Source: Neoceratodus forsteri
Lineage: Eukaryota > Chordata > Ceratodontiformes > Ceratodontidae
Direction of reading: 5' to 3'
Assembly: GCA_016271365.2 (NCBI GenBank)
Contig: CM057456.1
Span: 665,845,501 to 665,909,500 of the forward strand
DNA: 64,000 nt
The translations under genes and the position numbers were made by a program. Shown here in pieces: positions 54,800 through 64,000 of the stretch (the stretch's first letter is position 1; each line of letters begins with the position of its first letter). The notes under the pieces were generated by a model that saw only the letters and a list, made by a program, of their open reading frames with translations, was not told where the DNA came from and searched no databases.

Positions 54800-57300
54800 A
54801 AGTAAAAAAAGAAATTAAATCAAAATGAGGAAAAATAATGTTTTCCATTTTCTTACTAAGTGTCATCATGAATCTTGGACTTCTACCCCTAACTCTACCC
54901 CTACCCCTATCACAGAAAAGGAATTTTTCCTGTCCCAGTCCCACCCCCACCCCCATACTAACTCAGATGATTTCATAAGTCATCTCTCATGCCTAAATCT
55001 GCAGTGCGGTCTCTTATATTCTTTATAATGTGAGCTGAGTTTTATCAGTTTCTTCCAAGACGTTCATTCTTGCATACTAATACTCATCACTCAACCAAAC
55101 CAGAAAAGAGAAATCATACAAAAAAAATTGATCCAAAAAAGTGTAACATCATACATATTATTCATGATTCATAATTCTTCAGTTTAACTTTTCAGTTTAT
55201 TATTGCCTCCTCTTTCTTCCATCTTACTCCTCTTATTTCTCTCTCCTCCCTTTAAATTCTTTCTTCCTCATTCTCTTTTCATTTTCTTTTCAGTCTTGCC
55301 CCCCACCCCATATCTTTATCTTTTCAATTTCTTGCCTTCTAAGTTCCATTCTATTAATGATCAAGTTTCTTGTGAAGAGGCTTCTTGTTTCATTGGAAGT
55401 TCCTGGTTTGTTTTGCTGTTAAGGGTGTACCCTATCCTGTCTAGGAGAGAAAGATTTTACCTTGGTTTGTGTGTTGTTGGCTAAATTAAAGGCTTCTTAA
55501 TCTTCCTCTGCATCAGCAAATGTCACACGCTTCCCCTGCTCAACACACCTACTGTAAGTTTGGCTGGCTAGAGCATCAAAAACCTAATTCCATTCTCAAA
55601 CAACTTTTTTTTCACCAGGGTGAACAGTTTACATTTGTTCATAGTCTCTGGAGATAGATTGGGGTACACATTATAGTGAGTGTTTTCAAATGTTAGCCCT
55701 CTTTCCAGTCTTACCTACTGTAAAATTGCTTCTTTCTCTTAATAGCTATGGGGTTTGATATATAATGTTTTAATTTGTAAATGTGTTTACATGTTTTCTG
55801 TATGATAAATCTTGCTTTTTTATATATACTTCTGAAATAAACTTGAAACATGAGTGCAGAGTCATTATGTGGGCTTGCAATTAAAACAAACTCTGGTCAG
55901 AGCCAATATGTCTGTGGAAAGCTTTTAGGAGTGGCAAGAGCATTAAAAAGAAAATGCAGTGCTCTCACCACACCACAGTAAGTTGTAACTAATGCTGCAG
56001 AGATTACAGTACTGTGCATGTGTGATACTCGTTCATGCACAGTTTGCCCCAGAGTCAGCCATTCGCAATATGGTGGTGCAGACATGACTATGTATGCTCA
56101 ATACCCACACATGCACAGTTTAAGTCAGCATCATCATGTTGCACACAGTGGCTGTCACTTCTGCAATTGTGGAAAGGAAAAGTAGTATGCTCTGAAGGGG
56201 GTGTGTTTATGCAGCCCATGGAAGGGAAGGGCTGCATAAACAGAATCACTGAAAAGTGTGCTGGAGTACTGTGATAGCACACTGGACAGCAGTTTGGTCA
56301 TGTGCTTCCACAGTACTGTTATACAAATCTGTTGATGGCATAATGTCAGTGGAGCTTGGCCTACACAGCTATAAAAATCAGACTCAGTAGGAGACTATTA
56401 ACAAACTAGAGATCTGGTCTTGGACTTGCTTGTTATCACAGTCACTTTCCATTCTTTTCTAAGCAGTAATTTTTCTTAAAAGTGCCCTAACCATATTAAT
56501 CTCAGTGCTGGTAGACTACTTCTGGTTTTTCCCTGCTTGTAGCTGGCAGGGGTAGTAGCTATTTTGAAGTGGTAGCAGGCTGACTGGCTCTCTCTGACTG
56601 GTTGACCTCTGCACTGGCCTGGTGTTGTTTTTGTGTTCCTGGTTTCTTCTTCATTAGTTAACTAAGAGACATTCACATTGGTGCCTGTTCTTCTTGAGAA
56701 ATAGAAATGGCTATTCTTAATATGGTAATTTACACACAGTATTAGTATTACTTTCTTAAATGTCACAAACAGAAGAGTGATTAGAGAGCATTCTGGAAGT
56801 TTCCTGCCTTCTGACAAAACAACCCCACAGGCTATATGGTGGGTAGCTGTCAGAGTTTCATGGTTCACACTGGTGCTGTAATCACTAAGCTATAAGAGCT
56901 TGTCAGAGTCCTGTGACTTGCCAGCCTTTGGACAAAATTATCATCATCATCTTAGACGTCGGTGGCAGTTGTATATAGTGCAGCACTGGCACATTCCAGT
57001 AAACTCATTCAAAGTCACATTGTTCATGCCTTATCATCTCATCTCACTAATCATGCTCTTTATTACTACTAAACAGTGGATTAATTGTTTTTTTTCCTAC
57101 AGATATGTTGACTAAAATCAGTTTAAAAGGATTTTTTTTTAACATACAGTTACCATAAAACAATAATGAGTATAAAAGATTTGGATAAAGTTCAGATAAG
57201 GATCTCAACCTTTGTTTGCTTATCAAACCTTTTAGAACCTCAGAACCTTTTGAGGTTCTCCCATCCCTATTCCTCAGTCACCTTGGGGAAATAGAAAGCA
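54800..57300. other. unassigned non-coding stretch
   Basis: Mostly AT-rich DNA with a C/A-rich patch (54890-54955) and a pyrimidine-rich run (55200-55310). I see no coding frame, no LINE ORF1 that could belong to the L1 downstream, and no terminal repeats. Confidence 0.35.
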
Positions 57301-57339
57301 ATAATGAATGCATGTCATAAGGTAAGGTAACAGCTGGCT

Positions 57340-58075
57340 AACAATAGAAAGACTACACGTTGGGGTTACTATGCAGCTGCCAAAGGTGTGTTCCTCTGCA
57401 TCCCAGAAAACTTCACCTGTGATGCAAGCCTTAACCTGTACTGCTTTACTGGACTACACAAAACAAATATGGCCTTGCAGTTGCATAGGAAAAGGCCAGT
57501 GACACTGTAGACATGAAGCTACTATGCAAATGCCAAAGGGCTGCCCCCTTCCTCCAAAATTAGTTCATATGTGACATAAGCCTTTACTGGCTCTGCTTTA
57601 ACAGTTTGCTTCTTATTGGACTGCACAAAACAAAAATGGTCCTGTGCCTGTGTGGGAAATGACTGATGATGCTGAAGGTAACGGCTACTATGCAACTGCC
57701 AAAGGGCTGTTCATACCCCTAAAAAGGTTTCACACTTGAAACAATCTTTTACTGGCCCTGCTTTCACAGTATGTTTTGTTTGTCTTTTAGAGTACACTAA
57801 ATAAAAATGGTCCTCTACTTCCGTGAGAAATGACTCGTGATGATAAAGTTGGGGACTACTATGCAACTCCCATAGGGATATCCCTCCCCTCCAAAAAGGC
57901 TTCACATATGATACAAGCCTTTACTGGCTCTGCTTTTGCAATTTATTTTTCCTTTGGACTACACAAAACAAAAATGACTGCATATGTGGGAAATGCCTAG
58001 CAATGCTGTAGACAGGGGCAACAGTGCAACTACCAAAGGGCTATCCCTCCTCCCAAAACAGGATTCACCCTTACA
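57340..58075. repeat. ~165-bp tandem repeat, 5 degenerate copies
   Basis: ACTATGCAACTGCCAAAGGG starts units at about 57367, 57520, 57687, 57857 and 58020, each followed by AAGCCTTTACTGGCTCTGCTTT and GGACTACACAAAACAAAAATGG. Divergence is 15-25% by eye. Confidence 0.85.
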
Positions 58076-58172
58076 CACACATACAGACACACATGCATGC
58101 ATGCACACACACATGCATGCACACACACATACACACACACACACATATGCACGCATGTACATACACACACAC
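58072..58172. repeat. (CA)n / (CATG)n microsatellite
   Basis: Alternating ACACAC and ATGC blocks. ORFs reported across it are repeat artefacts. Confidence 0.95.
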
Positions 58173-59600
58173 AGTCTCTTGTAAAATAAAATGTGATCTT
58201 CTTTCTTAGGTCTTTTTCTGTAAAATGGTACAGTCTATTTTCTTTTCTTTTTACAGCCTTTTCTTATTTTCTGTAAACATTTTCTTGTTAAAAAACCTTT
58301 CTTTTTCTAATTTTATTTTCTGCTGTTGTGCACTGTAAAGAAAAGACTGTACTACTATTTGTGTTGTGCACCTGTGTGCACAATGACAACACAGCCACTA
58401 GTCCGAGCAGTCATCCCTCTCTCCCTCTTGCTTTTTCCACACTTTCTTTCTTTACTTTTAAATGTTCTTCTTCAAAGATTCTTCTGTTCTGCACTTTTCT
58501 GCATGCTAGAAAGTGAGTGCCCCGATACACAGTCTCTGTGACATAGTCTCTCTTCTTTTTTCTCAGTTCTTTTTTACTGTTCTTAATTTAGTTTCATAAT
58601 CATTATTTTTCTCAAACTCTTTAATTTTCTTCTGCAAATCTGCAGACTGTAAGCATTCTGACTTCTCCCCCAACACACAGTCTCTTCTCTAGTCAGTGTT
58701 TTGTTATCATTTATTTGCTAGTTTACAAAGTCTTTTTTTTAGTAGAAAAAGACAAACAAGCTTTTTCTCCTCCTATCCTGTCTGTTGAGGAGGCTCATAA
58801 TGTTACAACTAGCAATAAAGGTAATGAAAAGTTTAATATCACACCTGTTGTTAACTGTCCACAAAGCATATTTTCAGCAGTTGGTTAGTACATGTAATTA
58901 TTTAAAAAACAAAGCTTTACATATAGACTACAATATCAGGAAATATAACTTTATGTATAAGACCATTCTGCACATGTTGGGGGTGAAGCACTGAGGTTAT
59001 AAAATGTTCAGGTGTGTGTGTATATACAGTATATATAAATATATATATATATATACATACATACATACTGTATATAGATATAGTTGTGTGGATAATATTC
59101 GAGCGACAAAGTGTGACATTCATACAGTCAAAAAAAGTTTTATAATTAGGCATGACTCAACCTTAATTTTAATGTGTATATGTGGTAGTTGCATAATACA
59201 AAATATAAAAATAGTTCTGTTTTTCTAAGTTTGGAAAAATGGCACAGTTATTTATGACATGTAAACTACTTTCGTGGGTAACTCAGTGTCCATTATGCAT
59301 TATTTCCCATTTCTAGTAATAAATAAAATTGTCAAATGCAGTGTCTCTGTCTCCTATTTAAGTGTATTCATTTGCAACATCTAATGATTTGATGTTCTTT
59401 CATACCTATGTGTTGCTATCTATCCTTCAATGTAGACAGCACTAAAAATACAAACAGGAGGTTACCAAAGTTTCATTACTTCATGCTTATACTGTTTATG
59501 TCCAGTCTACATGCCTTTCACAGTTAAGCTGGACATTAAGTAGAAAAATAAACATGAACAAATCACTTGGTTGTACTTGATTTATTATGTGACCATCTCT
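58173..59600. other. unassigned AT-rich stretch with a (TA)n patch
   Basis: A TATATAAATATATATATATATA and CATACATACATA run at 59020-59075 is the only structure that I see. Pyrimidine-rich sequence covers 58200-58760. Confidence 0.4.
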
Positions 59601-59730
59601 GTTGCATAAAACTATTGTGGGTAACACAGACACCACAGTAGCAATGCAACATGTGAAATGCATGGTACAACTTTTATTAATGGCTTATTATCAACCAAAC
59701 AGCCAATACACATTGATAAGTACCATGCCA

Positions 59731-60385
59731 CATCAGGGGCCATTTTGACAACACTGTAATTCCACAGAGCCAGACTGAGGAGAGGCCCAACTACAGTTAA
59801 CAACCAGAAAGCACCCAGGCAAGCTGTTTGGTACTGATAACTATAGATGAGGGTGCCAGATGATGCTCCCTGACAACCCCATGCAGGCCTTTGAGGAGAA
59901 AAGGATGTCAAACTATCACACAGGCCCACCCTAAGCTCACCACCTTGTGCATCACAGGGACGCCATTGCAACAGGGTTCTTGTTCTGGAAGTGGAATGTC
60001 ACATCCAAACTACTCTACAAGTCAAACCAATACACCAAAGTTCCCCATGAAAAAGCAAATTCAAGGCAAGAAACAGCTAAATGTTACACAGTGGGCTGGA
60101 GCCACATCAGGGGTCATTTTGACATCACTGTACCTCTACAGAGTCAAACTGAGGGAAGGCCCAACCACAGTTACAACCAGAAAGCAACCAGGCAAGCTGT
60201 TTGGTGCTGATAACTATAGATGCAGGCACTGCATGGCATCCCCTGGCAACCCAGTGCCAGCCATTATGGGGAAAATGATGCCAAAATATCACACAGGCCT
60301 ACCCTCTGCTCACCACTATGTGCATTACAGGGACACTGTTGCTGCAGGGTTCTTGTACTGCACATGGAATGCCACATCTCAACTG
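59731..60385. repeat. tandem duplication, ~372-bp unit
   Basis: CCACATCAGGGGCCATTTTG at 59731 and CCACATCAGGGGTCATTTTG at 60103 start collinear copies through CAGGCAAGCTGTTTGGT and TGCATCACAGGGAC / TGCATTACAGGGAC. They differ at roughly 15% of positions. Confidence 0.85.
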
Positions 60386-60394
60386 CTTGAGTCA

Positions 60395-61085
60395 GGCCCA
60401 GGTGATGTATTTTTTTATTTTCAAACAGTTCCAAGATATTATGCCAACACTTGACATTTAATTTATAGGCAGTCTCATTATCAATAAATCTGCTAAATGT
60501 TTTTGCCAGATGAATCCAAACCACTGATGTAGCCCAACAGGCACTAGTACACCCAGGCAATGACCAGATTCCAGTATTACACGTGGTATCCCTCCCATAC
60601 CCCTGAATGTGCTAAGCAATGCCATGAGCAGCCTTTCTGAGGTAAGCCCAAATGCTGTATTTTTTTACAGTATTTTTAAACAGTTCAAACATATTGTGCC
60701 ATCACTTGACATCTAATTTAGAAACAGTCTTATTATAAATAAATCAGGAAAATGTTTTTGCCAGATGAATCCAAAACAATGATGTTGCCCTACAGGCATT
60801 CGTACACCCAGGCATTGACCCAGTTATTACACATGGTACCCTTCCATACCATGAGCAGTCATTTTGAGGTAGGCTGAAGTGCTGTATTCTTTTATTTTTA
60901 AACAGTTCCAACATATTATGCCACCACTTGATGTCGAGTTTAGAAGCAGTCTCATTCCTACATGTGGTAACCCCCCATAACCTCGAATGAACTGACCAAT
61001 GCCATAGGAAGCATTTTTGAGGTTGGTCCCATTGCTGTAGTTTTTTTTTATTTTCAAACAGTTCCAATATATTATGCCACCACCC
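60395..61085. repeat. ~240-bp tandem repeat, 3 copies
   Basis: GTATTTTTTTATTTTCAAAC and TTCCAA(G/C)ATATTATGCCA words begin units near 60402, 60651 and 60881, with a partial near 61033. Each has TTTTTGCCAGATGAATCCAAA or a decayed form and ends near CAATGCCAT(G/A)(A/G)G. Confidence 0.8.
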
Positions 61086-61173
61086 ACACTTGATCCCCTA
61101 GTTCAGCATGCCAATACAATGATGCTCCTTTATAATCTTACATCAAGAAAGGCAACTTTATAATTTTAAAATA

Positions 61174-61186
61174 ACACCACACACAT

Positions 61187-61264
<78 letters not shown>
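61174..61264. repeat. (AC)n microsatellite, ~90 bp
   Basis: A nearly pure AC run of over 40 dinucleotides, the longest microsatellite in the window. Confidence 0.98.
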
Positions 61265-61267
<3 letters not shown>

Positions 61268-62250
61268 CCTTAACTGGAGCCAGCATCACCCCTTCTTTCT
61301 AAAAATTACAAGCATCTCTCATAGATTGTATTTATTTTTATTTAAAACATTTCAAGAGTGTAGCTTTTATATTCATTCCACATACTCACTTCTAAAATAA
61401 AGCCATCATCACATCAACAGGTGCAGCATTCATTCGACAAATACACATTCTTAGAATTTACCAGTAGGAACCCTGCAGGTGTTATTTTCTCCCCATTTAA
61501 ACATGATTAAAGTCATCACCAGGGGAAAGTTCACCAATATTAGCAATATTCTGAAGAAATAAAATTATACAATGAAAACCCACTGGATGTATTATAAAAA
61601 AAAAACTATAAATTTCAAACAAAACTCTATTTGATTAGACTGGTCACATATATGCACAGCCCCATTTTGAAGAGGGTCCCTTCACAAACAACTGGGCCAT
61701 GAGAGAACGCACAAATTTAAATTGTGATTGGTTGACTGTTCTTGGCACTCCAGACATTACCTCATGGGTTTTAGCCCACCTGATAGGCTAGTTGATGCAC
61801 ATGACTCTAGGATCAAATTTCTAATATATCCAGGTCCCAGAAACCCCTGCTCTTCAGTTCAAATCATGCATCTGATCAGGCTACAAGCACACCAGGATTC
61901 CCTGCTGTTTCTGTGTTAAGAAGGTAGGCCTCTTCATATTCAGCTAATTGCTCTAATTGTTTAGGAGAATACATCCTACCACTACATGCAGTCATTTTCT
62001 ATAACCGATATTGCTAAAATTGTGACTACAGACTTTTTTAACCTGCAGACTCTTGATTATGCTGCTGCACTTATTTAATTTACTGTTCTTTAAGCTAACC
62101 CTGAGATCAGAGACAAAGGACTTAGCTCTGGATCAAGGGACATTTACTCCTGTTCCCCTCCTACCTAAAGATCAGCCCTTTTTTATCATGTATGCTAGCC
62201 TTGCGCTCCACTACCAGAGAATAGCGCTAATTGTAACTTACAAAAAAAGA
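61265..62250. other. unassigned non-coding stretch
   Basis: No coding frame, terminal repeat or tandem structure recognised. Confidence 0.3.
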
Positions 62251-62255
62251 TAAAA

Positions 62256-63619
62256 ATGTTTGTTTTCATATCCAGCCTTGTTATTTGCTTTGCTGTTAAC
62301 TCACATGTTCAATTAATTGACTATGGTACTGAAAAAGGTCGCGTTTCACAAAGATTGCCTCGTTTGTTTGTATCTGTGGGGGGGGCCATTAGAAGGCCTA
62401 CTAGCTTTCGATGCCCTAGCAAGGGCAGAAACAGAGGTTGTGTTCACTCAGCACTTCAGTCTCCCGGCTCTATCATGGGAGACCCGCTCCTTGTTATCTT
62501 GCTCGCCTTCTCTGGCAAGCCCCAGGCTTCTACAGGCTTATGCCACATCCACACCATGTGGAGAAGCACACCAGGACTTGTAGGCCTATGGTCTACCAGC
62601 GTGGTGCCCCACCCCAGCATCACTTGCAGTCGCAAGCATCTGAGCAGCTCCTCCAGGGGTATGGGGCACCAGAAGCATCGCGGGACGGAGAGTATGGTTC
62701 GCAGGCACAAGGACATAGTCCTTCCTCTTGGTGCTTCAGCAGAGCACCATTTAGCAAATTGGCCACGCCACCCTGACTCAGCTGGATGCTTCTCCCTTCC
62801 CTCAGCAGTATGGCCGGCCACACTAATGCCTGCAAGCTGCATCCCCTACCCAGTCAACTATACCATGTAGGGGACAAACAATTTAGGCCGCAAAGCCCCC
62901 CAGGCAATTGCGAGCACATCGCCCATGCCTCCAGCCTCCCTCTTCTCTCCCTCACCTTGCAGGCCCCTATGCCACCTAGGTCCAAGGCCTAGCTTGCAAA
63001 AAATCAAGAGGGGGTTGGGGGGTTACCAGATGACCGCAGCGCCGCTGTGCACGCCAGGATCGCGGTACAGGGGGCTTTTTCTTCACATTCCCCAATAAAG
63101 ATCACACCCTGCATTGTGCAACAAATAAGCCCTTTATTATTTTTATGTTTCTTGATCTTGATCTGCACTACAAGATACTGGAAAATGTCTACGAGGTCTC
63201 AGAAGGGCCACCTTGCTGGAAATACAGCCCTATGTCGTATCGCTGCATACAAGCCCCACAACTGGGATGCTATCTAAGGGGCCACATTAACAAGTACAGC
63301 CCAGCTCCTTACCTCCTTATAGGGTCCCTCACAACAGCGACCGTATACACTGAGGTTACCCTACTCAGGGCCATATGGGTTCCTCCCTATAGCAACCCAT
63401 ATGTCATGTTCTGCTGTACTGGCAGTCCCTCTCCATAGTGCCCTCCACTCTGATTGTCACCATGCAGGTCCCTCAACACAGTGACCCCCATGCGGAGCTA
63501 GCCCACATCACTGCACAAAACAACTAGGTAGCAGATATGGGGCACTCATATAACGAAGGCCCATTGTTACACAAGCCTAACAAAATGCATCCCTCTCTCT
63601 TTTTGTCTTCCTCTCACTA
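62256..63619 (+). other. GC-rich unassigned region, possibly 5' part of an unknown element
   Basis: Base composition rises sharply from about 62340. Long overlapping ORFs in several frames (for example 62256-62870 on plus and 62842-62456 on minus) show no domain that I recognise, and no frame stands out as the coding one. It ends in a pyrimidine-rich CTCTCTCTTTTTGTCTTCCT and CTCACTAG immediately before an ATG at 63620, the form of a splice acceptor. Confidence 0.35.
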
Positions 63620-64000
63620 GATGGTCAAGGCCAAGAAATGCACTGCCTGCAGTGGTAACCTCCTGCCCCATGCACTGGGCCCCCTATGCACCACTTGCCT
63701 ACATGACGACGACGACATATCACTGGAACAGTCTGCTGGCATGGGTCCCAATATTCCAGGCTCCAGTGGTTCCACATGGATGGATCCGGGCACATTCCTA
63801 CTCCAGAACCAACAGGCCACCATGGCGATGATGGAGAGCCAACAGAATTTCATGTTGAAGGTGATAGAAAATTTGGAATCCCTCACCAAGCACAGAACAC
63901 TGACTGCACCACCTCCAGAGCCCGACATCATGGGGGGGCCCAATGAGGACCATCTGGATGATGTGGAGCCAGTACCAGACAACCATAAACCAGACTCAGC
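63620..64000 (+). CDS. partial open frame with N-terminal zinc-ribbon-like motif, runs off the window
   Basis: From ATG 63620 the frame stays open to the window end (about 127 codons). It starts MVKAKKCTACSGNLLPHALG and continues to LCTTC, so four Cys form CX2C-x(14)-CX2C like a small zinc ribbon. An Asp-rich patch follows, then a Met/Gln-rich helix (LLQNQQATMAMMESQQNFML) and a Pro/Asp-rich acidic tail. Short Cys-knot N-termini followed by a helix occur in Gag-like ORF1 proteins of DIRS-type retrotransposons, but similarity is too slight to assign. It could also be an exon of a host gene, given the acceptor-like CTCACTAG directly before the ATG. Of all frames in this window it is the only one of its length with no break, which makes it worth extending. 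Confidence 0.45.

Noticed and set aside
57959..58209. Short Cys/Val or His/Thr-rich ORFs
   Set aside because: Produced by the (CA)n microsatellite in all frames.
62256..62870. 204-codon ORF as a host gene
   Set aside because: Several overlapping frames on both strands are equally open in this GC-rich stretch, with no domain, and none is favoured.

Overview
The window is vertebrate nuclear DNA made almost entirely of transposable elements and tandem repeats. I found no host protein-coding gene, rRNA gene or functional tRNA gene. The repertoire is CR1/L3, L2 and L1/Tx1 LINEs, a CORE-SINE with an L2-type tail, a Gmr1-like Ty3/gypsy element, a Penelope-like element, Harbinger and hAT transposons, many foldback MITEs and large minisatellites. 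This fits a large, repeat-rich genome such as an amphibian (caecilian or salamander) or lungfish. That assignment is inferred from repeat content only; no host gene confirms it. Every recognisable coding region carries stops or frameshifts, so all appear to be decayed copies.

Layout. 1-6.1 kb: CR1/L3 ORF1 remnant, a ~316-bp tandem repeat, an L2-type LINE (minus) split by a 5'-truncated CR1, and a large foldback with a SINE in its loop. 6.1-17.4 kb: a Gmr1-like Ty3/gypsy element in the order LTR, gag, protease, integrase, RT, RNase H, 3' LTR. Between gag and protease it carries a near-full-length L2 LINE (8.78 to ~13.4 kb, minus) with a 2A-like motif and duplicated 5' UTR monomers. 17.4-21.2 kb: foldbacks and unassigned DNA. 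21.2-26.3 kb: L1-family 3' end, a 251-bp tandem duplication, SINE remnants and a CR1/L3 LINE (minus) split by a SINE. 27.2-31 kb: a 59-bp satellite broken by a TA-flanked MITE and a 1.8-kb Harbinger element, then an L2 3' end. 31.3-36.8 kb: a Harbinger element with a partial DDE transposase and two separate Myb/SANT-like genes on opposite strands. 37-39.8 kb: a Penelope-like element. 39.8-54.8 kb: one L1/Tx1-type LINE (minus) split by a 7.4-kb hAT transposon, a 2.2-kb Harbinger-type element that itself holds a tRNA-like foldback, a GC-rich segment and a TA-flanked MITE. 54.8-64 kb: satellites, microsatellites and unassigned DNA, ending in an open reading frame that runs off the window.

The parts relate mainly by nesting, which gives relative ages: L1 is older than the hAT, Harbinger and MITE insertions in it; the Gmr1-like element is older than its L2; the 59-bp satellite is older than its Harbinger insertion. 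Target-site duplications visible at several joints (GTATAAAT for hAT; ATC, TAT and AAA for Harbinger; TA for two MITEs) fix those boundaries. LINE-SINE dependence is visible too: the SINE tail resembles the 3' end of the L2-type LINE at 2.1 kb.
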